This document shows, piece by piece, positions 8,582-17,785 of a stretch of 40,124 bases of DNA. The notes under the pieces are model-generated. The model was not told the DNA's origin, did no database searches, and saw only the letters and a program-made list of their open reading frames with translations. Numbering within the stretch: position 1 is the first letter of the stretch; the number at the start of each line of letters is the position of its first letter. The stretch is taken from assembly GCA_019695015.1 (NCBI GenBank), contig JAIBAV010000158.1:1-40124 (forward strand), read 5' to 3'. The position numbers were made by a program, and so were the translations under genes. This DNA comes from Chitinophagaceae bacterium (GTDB taxonomy: Bacteria > Bacteroidota > Bacteroidia > Chitinophagales > Chitinophagaceae).

Positions 8582-10060
8582 ATGAGTAAAGAAATTACAA
8601 GTAGGCAACAAGATTATAGCCAATGGTATAACGACCTTATTTTAAAAGGAGGTCTGGCAGATTATAGTGCTGTAAGGGGTTGTATGGTTATTAAACCTTA
8701 TGGGTTTGCACTTTGGGAAAATATGAGAGATGTGTTGGATAAAATGTTTAAAGATACAGGGCATGTAAATGCTTATTTTCCTTTGTTTGTACCCAAAAGT
8801 TTATTTGAGGCTGAAGAAAAAAATGCGGAAGGTTTTGCTAAAGAATGTGCTATAGTTACCCATTACAGATTGAAAGCAGACCCTAATAATAAAGGGAAAT
8901 TAATGGTAGATCCTGAAGCCAAATTAGAGGAAGAATTAGTCGTTCGCCCTACCAGTGAAGCTATTATTTGGAATACTTACAAAGGATGGATACAATCTTA
9001 CAGAGATTTACCAATTTTAGTAAATCAATGGGCAAATGTGGTTCGTTGGGAAATGCGTACAAGATTATTTTTACGCACTGCTGAGTTTCTTTGGCAAGAA
9101 GGACATACAGCACATTCTACTAAAGAAGAGGCCATTATTGAAACTGAAAAAATGTTAGATGTATATGCCGATTTTGTAGAAAACTGGATGGCTTTACCTG
9201 TAATTAAAGGAATTAAAACGGCGAATGAAAGATTTGCCGGAGCAGAAGAAACCTATTGTATTGAGGCTTTGATGCAAGATGGAAAAGCATTACAAGCTGG
9301 AACATCTCATTTCTTAGGTCAAAATTTTGCTAAAGCATTTGATGTTAAATTTAGCGATAAGAACAATAAGCTTGAATATGTTTGGGCTACAAGTTGGGGT
9401 GTTAGTACCAGATTAATTGGTGGTTTAGTAATGGCACACAGCGATGATGATGGTTTGATTTTACCTCCTAAAATTGCTCCTATACAAGTTGTAATTGTAC
9501 CTATTTATAAAACGGAAAATGAAAAAGCATTGATTGATGAAAAAGTAAACACTTTAGTAAATCAATTAAAAGTTAATAATATTAGAGTTAAATATGATGA
9601 TAACGATAATGCAAGACCAGGCTGGAAATTTGCAGAGTACGAAATGAAGGGTGTGCCTATTCGTTTGGCTATTGGTGCAAGAGATTTAGCTAATAATGTT
9701 GTTGAAATTGCCAGAAGAGATACGAAAGAAAAGCAAAGCGTAAGTATGGATGAATTGAATATTTATATTCAAAACTTACTTGCAACAATTCAGGAAAATA
9801 TGTTTAATAAGGCTAAAAATTTTAGAGATGAACATATTACCAACGTAAATACTTGGGATGAATTTATTACAACATTAGACAATACAACAGGCTTTGTAAA
9901 TGCACATTGGGATGGCACACCTGAAACAGAAGAAAAAATTAAAGAACTTAGCAAAGCTACTATTCGTTGTATTCCTTTAAACAATAAGGAAGAAGCAGGA
10001 AATTGTATTTTAACAGGAAAACCAAGCAAACAAAGGGTTTTATTTGCTAGGGCTTATTAA
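8582..10060 (+). CDS. proS: Prolyl-tRNA synthetase, archaeal/eukaryotic type
   Basis: Class II aminoacyl-tRNA synthetase that charges tRNA-Pro. At 492 residues and without the inserted editing domain of the E. coli-type enzyme, it belongs to the archaeal/eukaryotic-type group common in Bacteroidota. Seen: motif 1 region ([20 protein letters not shown]), [11 protein letters not shown], the [11 protein letters not shown] block, motif 2 ([20 protein letters not shown]), motif 3 ([20 protein letters not shown]), the anticodon-binding domain starting near residue 300 ([14 protein letters not shown]), and a C-terminal extension ending RVLFARAY that fits the zinc-domain-like tail of this group, although I see few Cys residues in it. 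It is preceded by the structured leader described at 8450 and followed by a terminator. Confidence 0.96.
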   Translation: MSKEITSRQQDYSQWYNDLILKGGLADYSAVRGCMVIKPYGFALWENMRDVLDKMFKDTGHVNAYFPLFVPKSLFEAEEKNAEGFAKECAIVTHYRLKADPNNKGKLMVDPEAKLEEELVVRPTSEAIIWNTYKGWIQSYRDLPILVNQWANVVRWEMRTRLFLRTAEFLWQEGHTAHSTKEEAIIETEKMLDVYADFVENWMALPVIKGIKTANERFAGAEETYCIEALMQDGKALQAGTSHFLGQNFAKAFDVKFSDKNNKLEYVWATSWGVSTRLIGGLVMAHSDDDGLILPPKIAPIQVVIVPIYKTENEKALIDEKVNTLVNQLKVNNIRVKYDDNDNARPGWKFAEYEMKGVPIRLAIGARDLANNVVEIARRDTKEKQSVSMDELNIYIQNLLATIQENMFNKAKNFRDEHITNVNTWDEFITTLDNTTGFVNAHWDGTPETEEKIKELSKATIRCIPLNNKEEAGNCILTGKPSKQRVLFARAY

Positions 10061-10082
10061 TTTATAATTTTATTTTATAGTA

Positions 10083-10112
10083 AAAAGCTACAATAAGTTT
10101 ATTGTAGCTTTT
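10083..10112. terminator. Bidirectional intrinsic terminator between proS and yqgE
   Basis: A perfect 12-bp inverted repeat, AAAAGCTACAAT (10083-10094) and ATTGTAGCTTTT (10101-10112), with a 6-base loop. The arms supply A and T runs for both strands. It lies between the convergent proS stop and yqgE stop, so it can end both transcripts. Confidence 0.82.
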
Positions 10113-10115
10113 GTT

Positions 10116-10571
10116 TTATTGGAATACCAGATTTATATTGTAAGTATCTACTGTCCAACAACCTTCATTTATTTCCTCTTCTAATTCATACATATTCCAA
10201 CCGCAGTATCCAATAAAAATTTTTATATCGCTGGTTGTAATAAGTTGTTGGTTTAATAAGGTAATAGCTTGTTTAAAGTCTCCACCAAAATAAAAGTTGT
10301 TTGTAATTAAAGTTCCTCCTTTAATCAAGTCATTTCTTTGATGTATAAAAAATAAATGTTCGTTATCTACAGGTCCTCCAAAATATAAAGGTACAGCAAG
10401 GCAATTTTTAAATTCTTCTAATTGGTTCAGTGATTTATAAAATGGTTTATTAATGATAAAACCTATAGCACCATTTTGGTTATGTTCTGTAATGAAAATG
10501 GTTGTATCTATAAAATTTTCATCATTCATTAAAACTGTATTACAAATAATTTTTCCTTGGTAAGATTTCAT
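10116..10571 (-). CDS. YqgE/AlgH family protein
   Basis: Small protein of the UPF0301 (YqgE/AlgH) family; the molecular function is not established. Evidence: N-terminal GKIICNTVLMNDENFIDTTIFITEHNQNGAIGFIINKP broken here as GKIICNTVLMNDENF and GAIGFIINKP, then PLYFGGPVDNEHLFFIH and the late IFIGYCGWNMYELEEEINEG. These are the family's typical blocks, including the conserved GYxGW with Cys in the variable place. At 151 residues it is shorter than many members (about 180), mostly by a compact C-terminus. It converges with proS across a shared terminator and is divergent from pfkA; the 231-base gap between them should hold promoters for both. Confidence 0.88.
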   Translation of the reverse strand: MKSYQGKIICNTVLMNDENFIDTTIFITEHNQNGAIGFIINKPFYKSLNQLEEFKNCLAVPLYFGGPVDNEHLFFIHQRNDLIKGGTLITNNFYFGGDFKQAITLLNQQLITTSDIKIFIGYCGWNMYELEEEINEGCWTVDTYNINLVFQ

Positions 10572-10704
10572 TCTTGTAAAGTTATTGCAAAGTTTATAAA
10601 ATTTTGTTGATTTTGAAGTACAAACTAATAGTCCAATAAAATTTTAAAATATTAAAAAAATAGCTTTTAACCAACTTACTTGAAAGAGTTACAAACTTCA
10701 TTTT

Positions 10705-10735
10705 TTTGAATTGTTTATATAATAGAGTAATATTG
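10705..10735 (+). promoter_or_regulatory. Probable sigma-A promoter of pfkA
   Basis: A Bacteroidota-type promoter: TTTG at 10705-10708, a 19-base spacer, then TAATATTG at 10728-10735, one base off the TAnnTTTG consensus. The start would be near 10742, about 60 bases ahead of the pfkA ATG. A second TAAGTTTG (10793-10800) touches the ATG but has no -33 partner. Confidence 0.5.
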
Positions 10736-10802
10736 CCGGCTGCTAACAAAAGAACAATTTGCAATATAATTACCTTTACTAGTTACTGTAAATAAGTTTG
10801 AA

Positions 10803-11786
10803 ATGGATAGAAAAGTTACCAATATAGGAGTGCTAACATCTGGTGGAGATAGCCCAGGAATGAATGCTGCCATAAGAGCTGTTACCAGAACAGGTTTATA
10901 CCATGGTTTAGGAGTTTATGGTATAATGAGAGGATATGCAGGTATGATAGAAGGCGATATAAAAAAATTAGATGGAATTAGTGTTGCCAACATTATTCAA
11001 AGAGGAGGAACTTTTTTAAAAACTGCTCGTAGTAAAGAGTTTCATACCTATGAAGGCAGAAAAAAAGCATACAATAATTTAAAGCAATTAAATATTGATG
11101 GTTTAGTAATTATAGGAGGAGATGGTAGTTTTAATGGTGCTCAAATTTTTTCTAACGAGTTTGATATTCCTTGTATTGGCTTACCTGGAACCATAGATAA
11201 AGATATAGCTGGTAGTGATACTACTATTGGTTTTGATACAGCTGTAAATACAGCAGTACAAGCAATTGATAAAATTAGAGACACTATGGATGCCCATGAC
11301 AGGTTATTTATTGTAGAAGTAATGGGTAGAGATGCTGGCTATATTGCTTTACATAGTGGTATTGCTACAGGTGCAGAAAATATTTTAATTCCGGAAACTG
11401 AAACAGATATGGAGGAGCTAATTTGCTCTTTAACCGAAAAAGAAAAAAGAAAAAAATTAGTAAACCTTGTGGTTGTTGCTGAAGGAGGCGATTTGGGCGG
11501 TGCAAACAAAGTAGCTAAAATTATTTCTGAAAGAATACCTACTGCCGATATTAGAGTATGTATTTTAGGGCATATACAACGTGGCGGCTCTCCTACTTGC
11601 CAAGACAGGTTAATTGCAAGCCACATGGGTTATTATGCTGTGGAAAGTTTAATGCTAGGAAGAAAGAATGTAATGGTTGGCGTTATTAATAATAAAATTT
11701 TCTATACCCCATTAGATAAAGCTGTAAAAGAAAAACAAAAAATTGGGCAAGAATGGATGAAGATTGTAAAAATTCTTGCCTCATAA
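10803..11786 (+). CDS. pfkA: ATP-dependent 6-phosphofructokinase
   Basis: Phosphorylates fructose 6-phosphate in the committed step of glycolysis. The 327 residues match the bacterial PfkA length. Seen: the N-terminal GVLTSGGDSPGMNAAIRAV, the ATP-site GGDGS at 105-109, PGTID at 128-132 with catalytic Asp132, the MGRDAGY block and the C-terminal GHIQRGGSPTCQDR. Gly after GGD and Gly before TID mark ATP rather than pyrophosphate use. An oddity is the residue after the catalytic Asp: most bacterial enzymes read TIDND, this one reads TIDKD (Lys133). pyk begins 32 bases downstream, so the two irreversible glycolytic kinases probably form an operon. Confidence 0.95.
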   Translation: MDRKVTNIGVLTSGGDSPGMNAAIRAVTRTGLYHGLGVYGIMRGYAGMIEGDIKKLDGISVANIIQRGGTFLKTARSKEFHTYEGRKKAYNNLKQLNIDGLVIIGGDGSFNGAQIFSNEFDIPCIGLPGTIDKDIAGSDTTIGFDTAVNTAVQAIDKIRDTMDAHDRLFIVEVMGRDAGYIALHSGIATGAENILIPETETDMEELICSLTEKEKRKKLVNLVVVAEGGDLGGANKVAKIISERIPTADIRVCILGHIQRGGSPTCQDRLIASHMGYYAVESLMLGRKNVMVGVINNKIFYTPLDKAVKEKQKIGQEWMKIVKILAS

Positions 11787-11818
11787 AAAATTATTCAAAT
11801 ACAATTAGTATATACAAT

Positions 11819-13309
11819 ATGACAAAAGACTTAGCTAAATACACACATGCTCAAATGGATAAGGAAGCTGGTATTAAACACGTATCTCACAAAACAAAAA
11901 TTGTTGCAACTGTTGGTCCCTCTTGCGATACTTATGAAAAATTATTAGAATTAGTACAAACAGGTGTTAATGTTTTTAGATTAAATTTTTCTCATGGCAC
12001 CAACGATCAAAAAGCAACCATTATTCAACATATACGCCAAATAAATGGCACACAACCTTTTAATATATCTATTTTAGCAGATTTACAAGGCCCTAAATTA
12101 AGAGTGGGAGAAATTGAAAACAATGCTTTAAACCTTGAACCTGGAGACGTATTAACACTTACCAATGAAAAGTGTGTTGGCAACAAAGAAAAAGTTTATG
12201 TTAGTTATCCTAACCTTGCAGATGATGTTAGAATAGGAAATATAATTTTAATAGATGATGGAAAAATTGAAGTAAAAGTAATAGATATTACTAAAGATAA
12301 AAATGTAAAAGTATCTGTTACTGTTGGTGGAATATTATCTTCTAAAAAAGGTATTAATTTACCGGACACAAAAATTTCTTTACCAGCATTAACCGAAAAA
12401 GATTTAATTGATTTAGATTTTATTATTGAACAAAAATGCGATTGGGTAGCACTTAGTTTTGTAAGAAGTGTAAAAGATATTGTAATACTAAGAAGTAAGC
12501 TTGATGAGAAAAAAAGTAAAACAAAAATTATTGCAAAAATAGAAAAGCCAGAAGCATTAGTAAGCCTTAGAGACATAATTGTAGAAAGCGATGCAATTAT
12601 GATTGCTCGTGGAGATTTAGGTGTTGAGCTACCAGTAGAACAAGTTCCATTAATTCAAAGAGAAATTATTAGAAAATGCTTACATAGAGCAAAGCCTGTA
12701 ATTGTAGCTACACAAATGATGGAAAGCATGATAGAACGTGTAAAACCAAACAGAAGTGAAATTACAGATGTTGCCAATGCTGTACTAGAAGGAGCAGATG
12801 CTGTAATGCTAAGTGGAGAAACTGCTACAGGAAATCATCCTGCACTTGTTGTTGAAACTATGCGTAAAATAATTTTACAGGTTGAAAATACCGAATACAG
12901 ATACAACAGAGAAAATGATTTAATGCCTCAAGCACATTCCCCATCTTTTTTAAGCGATGCAATTTGTTACAATGCCTGTAAAATAGCAAGAGATGTTAAT
13001 GCAGATGCATTAATTGGTATGACACAAAGTGGCTATACAGGCTTTATGCTTAGCAGCTTTAGGCCAAAGTCTCCTTTATATGTTTTTTCTAAAGAAAAAA
13101 GTTTAATTAACCAATTAAGTTTAAGCTGGGGTGTTAGAGCATTTTATTATGATGAAGAAGAAAGTGTAGATGGTATTATAACAGATGAAATAAATATTTT
13201 AAAAGAAAGAGGATTCTTACAATCTGGTAATATTGTTATTAATACTGGTAGTACACCTGTAACCCTACATTTACCTACTAATATGATTAAAGTTACACAG
13301 GTAGAATAA
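11819..13309 (+). CDS. pyk: Pyruvate kinase
   Basis: Transfers phosphate from phosphoenolpyruvate to ADP, the last step of glycolysis. From the ATG at 11819 the product has 496 residues. An in-frame ATG at 11753 lies inside pfkA and is rejected. Seen: KTKIVATVGPSC and VNVFRLNFSHG at the N-terminus, the DLQGPKLRVGEI substrate block, the signature IIAKIEKPEAL with the catalytic Lys, the MIARGDLGVELP metal-site block and VIVATQMMESM. The C-terminal allosteric domain (about 355-496) is present. It follows pfkA in the same operon. A weak hairpin at its end may stop transcription. Confidence 0.96.
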   Translation: MTKDLAKYTHAQMDKEAGIKHVSHKTKIVATVGPSCDTYEKLLELVQTGVNVFRLNFSHGTNDQKATIIQHIRQINGTQPFNISILADLQGPKLRVGEIENNALNLEPGDVLTLTNEKCVGNKEKVYVSYPNLADDVRIGNIILIDDGKIEVKVIDITKDKNVKVSVTVGGILSSKKGINLPDTKISLPALTEKDLIDLDFIIEQKCDWVALSFVRSVKDIVILRSKLDEKKSKTKIIAKIEKPEALVSLRDIIVESDAIMIARGDLGVELPVEQVPLIQREIIRKCLHRAKPVIVATQMMESMIERVKPNRSEITDVANAVLEGADAVMLSGETATGNHPALVVETMRKIILQVENTEYRYNRENDLMPQAHSPSFLSDAICYNACKIARDVNADALIGMTQSGYTGFMLSSFRPKSPLYVFSKEKSLINQLSLSWGVRAFYYDEEESVDGIITDEINILKERGFLQSGNIVINTGSTPVTLHLPTNMIKVTQVE

Positions 13310-13316
13310 TTATTGT

Positions 13317-13339
13317 AAAGTATCTTTTAGTACTTTTTT
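13317..13339. terminator. Weak hairpin between convergent pyk and 13327 gene
   Basis: AAAGTA (13317-13322) and TACTTT (13331-13336) form a 6-bp stem with an 8-base loop followed by more T residues. It spans the stop codon of the minus-strand gene. The stem is AT-rich, so its strength is doubtful. Confidence 0.32.
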
Positions 13340-14256
13340 CTAGTAAGTTTTATTGTACCATTTTTATTGAAATCGCTGGTTAATAAAACTTCATACCTTT
13401 TTTTCCCATCATAAATAATTAAGGCAGATGTATTGGGCGGAATTAAGCCTAAACTTTCGGCATACATGCTTAATTCGTTGTAGGGTAAACTATCGTTATA
13501 TTGAATAGAAAGTTGTATTGGTTTATGCTCCAATTTAGTTTTAGCTAATACTAATTTATCATTTAAAAATACCGAAATAGAATCGTTATCTATTGCACCA
13601 TTATCATAAAATTCTAATTTCAATTCATTATTTTCAACTTCAATTTCTTTTGCAAATATTTTTTCTCTTTTTATAAAATTTTGATGTATTTCTTTACTTC
13701 CTTTTAAAGGTAATGAAGGGTCTGAAACCTCCATAACTTTGGTTGTAATTAATTCCTTTGGTGTAGTTGGTTCCTCTTCATATATAGTTGAGATAACTTC
13801 TTCTTCTTGAACTACAACATCATTCTTTTTTAATTTTAAATTAATAGTAGGGCAAGTATATTTAAAATTATTAGTAGCATAAAAAGCCCCTGTTAATACC
13901 GATTCTACTCTAGAAAAACGTAAAGAAAAATATGCCTCTACTTCACAATCAACCCCTGTTAAAGTATTATTAGATTTATAGTAAATAATTTTTGTAGGTT
14001 TAAAAACCAGTGCTCTTGTAGCATGGTCGTAAGTACCTGTAACAGTATTAGAAAAAAGGCTATCTCTAAAATAAAAATTCAATTGCCCTGTTATATTTCT
14101 CCCATTTTGTGTTAAACTCAATTCAGTTAAATAAGTATTTCCTTCGCTGTATTCAGTTTCAGCCTTTCCAATGCCATACCAACTACCTTCAATATTTTGT
14201 GCATGTAGGCTAAATACAAAACTCATTAACAACAAAACAATACTCCCTTTTTTCAT
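13327..14256 (-). CDS. Exported two-domain protein of unknown function
   Basis: I do not recognise a named family. The start at 14256 gives MKKGSIVLLLMSFVFSLHAQ, a clear signal peptide; an ATG nine bases further upstream is also possible. After cleavage there is a beta-rich domain of about 120 residues (NIEGSWYGIGKAE ... LSLTQNGRNITGQLNF ... TGTYDHATRALVF ... LTGAFYATNN) that reads like a small lipocalin-like barrel. A polar linker follows, then a C-terminal beta domain (LKLEFYDNGAIDNDSISVFLNDKLVL ... LGLIPPNTSALIIYDGKKRYEV; parts quoted separately) that I recall from other exported Bacteroidota proteins. A TAACTTTG -7-like element lies at 14289-14296. Likely periplasmic or secreted; ligand unknown. 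Confidence 0.78.
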   Translation of the reverse strand: MKKGSIVLLLMSFVFSLHAQNIEGSWYGIGKAETEYSEGNTYLTELSLTQNGRNITGQLNFYFRDSLFSNTVTGTYDHATRALVFKPTKIIYYKSNNTLTGVDCEVEAYFSLRFSRVESVLTGAFYATNNFKYTCPTINLKLKKNDVVVQEEEVISTIYEEEPTTPKELITTKVMEVSDPSLPLKGSKEIHQNFIKREKIFAKEIEVENNELKLEFYDNGAIDNDSISVFLNDKLVLAKTKLEHKPIQLSIQYNDSLPYNELSMYAESLGLIPPNTSALIIYDGKKRYEVLLTSDFNKNGTIKLTRKKY

Positions 14257-14349
14257 ATTCTGCAAAGAACATAATCAGTTTGTATAAACAAAGTTAAAAG
14301 TTGCTAACAGATTGCCTTTTAATGTGAATTATTTGCTTTAAAAAACACC

Positions 14350-14754
14350 TTATTTGCTCATTTCAATAATCTTTTCCCACTCTTGTTTTCTTACAGTACC
14401 AACAGATAATCTGCTAAGCCTCACCAAATCCATATTTGCTAAAGTTTTTTCAGCCTTAATTTGAGCAAGGCTAACAGGTTTTTTTAATTTTTTATACGGT
14501 TTTAAATCAACTACAACCCAGGCTTCGTCCTCTGTGGTTGGGTCTTGATAAGCTTCTTTTATAACCTGTGCAATACCAACAATTTCAAGCCCCTCGTTGC
14601 TATGATACCAAAAAACTAAATCGCCTTTTTTCATGGCTTTTAAATTATTTCTTGCAGCATAATTTCTTACACCATCCCAAAATGTTTGACCCTCTTTTTC
14701 AAACTGTTGCCAACTGTATTTAAATGGCTCCGATTTAACTAACCAATAATTCAT
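14350..14754 (-). CDS. EVE domain protein
   Basis: A stand-alone EVE domain of 134 residues; the fold is related to PUA and YTH and, in some members, binds modified bases in DNA or RNA. Seen: the N-terminal NYWLVKSEPFKYSWQQF, TFWDGVRNYAARNNLKAMKKGD, the aromatic-cage region LVFWYHSN, EIVGIAQVIKEAYQDPT and the closing LVRLSRLSVGTVRKQEWEKI. These blocks match the bacterial and thymocyte nuclear protein 1-like EVE group. It starts 26 bases after the stop of the LutA-like gene and probably shares its transcript. No modification or restriction genes are nearby, so a defence role is not supported by context. Confidence 0.92.
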   Translation of the reverse strand: MNYWLVKSEPFKYSWQQFEKEGQTFWDGVRNYAARNNLKAMKKGDLVFWYHSNEGLEIVGIAQVIKEAYQDPTTEDEAWVVVDLKPYKKLKKPVSLAQIKAEKTLANMDLVRLSRLSVGTVRKQEWEKIIEMSK

Positions 14755-14780
14755 CTTAAAAAAATTAGATTATAAAAAAA

Positions 14781-15500
14781 TTACCACCCCGAAGCTAAAA
14801 CATCTGCAAGGTGAATTACTTTTAAGTTTTTATGTTTATGTTGAATACAGCCATCAATATGCATTAAACAACTCATATCTGTACTAACAATATAATCTGC
14901 CTTTGTTGCTTCTGCATTGGTTATTTTCTGATCTGCCATAGCAATACTAATTGCTTCAAATTTTACAGCAAATGTGCCACCAAAGCCACAGCAAGTTTCT
15001 ACATCATTCATTTCAACCAATTCTAATCCTTTTACTTTACTTAGCAACCTTCTTGGTTCTGTTTTAATTTTACATTCCCTTAAAGCAGCACAACTATCAT
15101 GATAAGTTACTTTCTCATTAAATATAGCACCTACATCATCTATATTTAAAACATTAATCATAAAATCACTAAACTCAAAAGCTCTATCAGATAAGTTTTT
15201 TACTTTTTCTAAGTACTGTGTACCTTCAAAAATTTTAGAATAATAATTTTTTAAAAAACCAATACAACTTGCACTTGGTGCTACAATATAACCTTCGTGA
15301 GAAAAGTCTTCTAAAAATTTTTGGCAAACATCTCTTGCTTCGCCCCAAAAACCTGCATTAAAAGCTGGTTGCCCACAACAGGTTTGATTACTGTTATACC
15401 TAACAATGCAGCCTGCTTTCTCCAACACTTTTAGCATATTAAAAGCAACGTTTGGGTATAATTGATCAATAAAGCAAGGCACAAATAATTGTACATTCAT
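14781..15500 (-). CDS. LutA/YkgE-like cysteine-rich (CCG) domain protein
   Basis: Protein of the (Fe-S)-binding CCG family that includes LutA, a subunit of the LutABC L-lactate oxidation complex. The 239 residues contain two CCG domains: TCCGQPAFNAG with Cys41-Cys42 and ETCCGFGGTF near residue 190, plus PCFIDQLYPNVA at the N-terminus and the VAPSASCIGF and TYHDSCAAL blocks carrying further Cys. This is the full usual pattern. No lutB or lutC is present in the neighbourhood, so either they lie elsewhere or the protein serves another CCG role. A TACTTTTG -7-like element lies on this strand at 15553-15560, about 55 bases upstream. Confidence 0.88.
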   Translation of the reverse strand: MNVQLFVPCFIDQLYPNVAFNMLKVLEKAGCIVRYNSNQTCCGQPAFNAGFWGEARDVCQKFLEDFSHEGYIVAPSASCIGFLKNYYSKIFEGTQYLEKVKNLSDRAFEFSDFMINVLNIDDVGAIFNEKVTYHDSCAALRECKIKTEPRRLLSKVKGLELVEMNDVETCCGFGGTFAVKFEAISIAMADQKITNAEATKADYIVSTDMSCLMHIDGCIQHKHKNLKVIHLADVLASGW

Positions 15501-15634
15501 ATAAACTTATTTACTAATCTACTTTTTTTTAAAAAAATTGAGCCGCAGTTTACAAAAGTATCTTTTTTAAGCATTAACTCTGTACCTCAGAAATTAGTTT
15601 TAAAATCTTTTAAAATTAATATGTATAACTGAAT

Positions 15635-15666
15635 GTTGTAAATAAAAGCCGTAAACACTATTTTTA
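15635..15666 (+). promoter_or_regulatory. Candidate dxs promoter
   Basis: GTTG at 15635-15638, a 20-base spacer and TATTTTTA at 15659-15666. Each half has one mismatch to TTTG/TAnnTTTG. The start would fall near 15673, 15 bases before the dxs ATG. Confidence 0.33.
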
Positions 15667-15687
15667 CAGCACAAATAATTTATAAAA

Positions 15688-17622
15688 ATGGAGATTACTC
15701 CCGGAAAATTATTACAAAATATTAATAGCCCTGATGATTTAAAGAAAATAAGCAGAGAAGAATTACATCAGGTTTGTAGTGAGTTAAGACAATACATTAT
15801 TGATGTAGTAAGTGTGCATGGTGGGCATTTTGGTGCAAGTTTAGGAGTGGTTGAATTATCTGTTGCACTACATTACATTTATAATACACCTTACGATCAA
15901 TTGGTTTGGGATGTTGGCCATCAGGCTTATGGTCATAAAATACTTACTGGCAGAAGAGATAATTTTATTACCAACCGTAAATACAAAGGCTTAAGTGGTT
16001 TTCCTAAACGTAGTGAAAGTGAGTATGATACTTTTGGTGTGGGCCACTCTTCTACTTCAATTTCTGCTGCCTTAGGTATGGCAATGGCTTCGAAATATAA
16101 AGGAGAAAACAGGAAAAGTATTGCTGTAATTGGCGATGGAAGTATGACTGCTGGAATGGCTTTTGAAGCAATGAACCATGCAGGTATTGCAGATGCAGAT
16201 ATGTTGGTTATTTTAAACGATAACTGTATGAGCATTGACCCCAATGTAGGGGCATTAAAAGAATATTTAACTGATATTGCAACCAGCCCAACATACAATA
16301 AAGTTAGAGATGATATATGGAAACTATTAGGCAAATTGCCAATTGGTAAAACTTTTACCAGAGAAATGGCAAGCAAACTAGAGCATGCTGTAAAAGGTGT
16401 AGTAAATAAAAGTAGTAACTTATTTGAAGCTTTAAACTTTAGATATTTTGGACCAATTGATGGCCATAATATTACTAAGTTGGTGGATACATTAAAGGAT
16501 TTAAAAAACATTCCTGGTCCTAAACTATTACATATTGTAACTGTAAAAGGCAAAGGCTATGCATTGGCAGAAAAAGATCAAACTAAATGGCATGCTCCAG
16601 GTTTATTTGATAAAATAACTGGAGAAATTTATAAAAAACAACCCACTGCACCACAGCCTCCTAAATACCAAGATGTATTTGGACATACTATGATAGAGTT
16701 GGCAGAAATGAATGATAAAATAATGGGCGTTACACCTGCCATGCCAAGTGGTTCTTCTTTAAAATTTATGATGGATAAAATGCCTCATAGAGCTTTTGAT
16801 GTTGGCATTTGCGAACAACATGCAGCAACTTTAAGTGCTGGCTTAGCTACGCAAGGCATGAAAGTTTTTTGCAACATTTACTCCTCTTTTATGCAAAGAG
16901 CTTACGACCAGGTTGTACATGATATTGCCATTCAAAAATTACCAGTAACACTTTGTTTAGATAGAGCAGGCTTGGTAGGAGATGATGGACCAACACATCA
17001 TGGTTGTTATGATATTCCTTATTTCCGTTGTATTCCTAACATGATTATTGCTGCCCCAATGAATGAACAAGAATTGAGAAATATGATGTACACTTCTCAA
17101 TTAGAATCTACAAAATATCCTTTTGTAATTCGTTATCCAAGAGGCGAAGGTGTTATGCCAGAATGGAAAACTGCTTTTGAACAGTTAACCATTGGAAAAG
17201 GAAGAAAGCTAAAAGATGGAGAGAATATTGCTATTTTAACTTTTGGTCATCCTGGCAACTTTGCACAAGCTGCAATAAGAGAACTTAGAACTAATGGTAT
17301 TAATCCTGCACATTACGATTTGCGTTTTGTAAAGCCAATTGATGAAGATTTGTTACACGAAGTTTTTACAAACTACAATAAAGTTATTACTGTGGAAGAT
17401 GGTACTGTTGTTGGTGGTTTTGGCAGTGCAGTTGTAGAATTTATGGCTGCTCATCATTATAATGCTGAAATAAAAATATTAGGCATTCCTGATAGGATTG
17501 TTGAGCATGGAACTTTAAAAGAACTACATAGAGAGTGTGAATATGATACTGAAGCAATTGTTGAGGCTGTAAAAAATATGAGTAATATTAAAGTAAAAAC
17601 TGAGCAAATGCTCATGGGATAA
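15688..17622 (+). CDS. dxs: 1-deoxy-D-xylulose-5-phosphate synthase
   Basis: Thiamine-diphosphate enzyme joining pyruvate and glyceraldehyde 3-phosphate; first step of the MEP isoprenoid pathway. The 644 residues are full length. Seen: HVHGGHFGASLGVVEL-like start (VSVHGGHFGASLGVVEL), WDVGHQAYGHKILTGR, GVGHSSTSISAALGMA, the ThDP/metal-binding GDGSMTAGMAFEAMNHAG, the catalytic Glu in ICEQHAATLSAGLA near residue 370, the GDDGPTHHG block and the C-terminal transketolase domain with VEDGTVVGGFGSAV. It shows the organism uses the MEP rather than the mevalonate route, at least in part. It stands alone and converges with the response regulator; the 163-base gap after it shows no convincing terminator. 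Confidence 0.97.
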   Translation: MEITPGKLLQNINSPDDLKKISREELHQVCSELRQYIIDVVSVHGGHFGASLGVVELSVALHYIYNTPYDQLVWDVGHQAYGHKILTGRRDNFITNRKYKGLSGFPKRSESEYDTFGVGHSSTSISAALGMAMASKYKGENRKSIAVIGDGSMTAGMAFEAMNHAGIADADMLVILNDNCMSIDPNVGALKEYLTDIATSPTYNKVRDDIWKLLGKLPIGKTFTREMASKLEHAVKGVVNKSSNLFEALNFRYFGPIDGHNITKLVDTLKDLKNIPGPKLLHIVTVKGKGYALAEKDQTKWHAPGLFDKITGEIYKKQPTAPQPPKYQDVFGHTMIELAEMNDKIMGVTPAMPSGSSLKFMMDKMPHRAFDVGICEQHAATLSAGLATQGMKVFCNIYSSFMQRAYDQVVHDIAIQKLPVTLCLDRAGLVGDDGPTHHGCYDIPYFRCIPNMIIAAPMNEQELRNMMYTSQLESTKYPFVIRYPRGEGVMPEWKTAFEQLTIGKGRKLKDGENIAILTFGHPGNFAQAAIRELRTNGINPAHYDLRFVKPIDEDLLHEVFTNYNKVITVEDGTVVGGFGSAVVEFMAAHHYNAEIKILGIPDRIVEHGTLKELHRECEYDTEAIVEAVKNMSNIKVKTEQMLMG

Positions 17623-17785
17623 TACTTTGCCAATGTTTTGCAACTTTCATTGCAGTGTATCTTACAATTTAGCTTTGATAAATTACAAAACATAATTTAA
17701 TAATTGTAGCTTGATTTAATAAATGAAGTTATAATGTTGTTTTAATAGTGTAACAAACTCTCAAGGCACCAATTTACGGTTAGAT

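Noticed and set aside
12205..12576. 123-codon minus-strand open frame within pyk
   Set aside because: Antisense shadow of a highly conserved coding region; its product is a Ser/Phe/Leu-rich string typical of shadows.
14350..14754. EVE protein as part of a phage-defence system
   Set aside because: No restriction, methylase or other defence gene in the neighbourhood; EVE proteins also occur as housekeeping genes.
15933..16553. 206-codon minus-strand open frame within dxs
   Set aside because: It lies fully inside dxs, which has all family motifs; low stop density on the opposite strand is a by-product of dxs codon use. The translation shows no domain and no start context.
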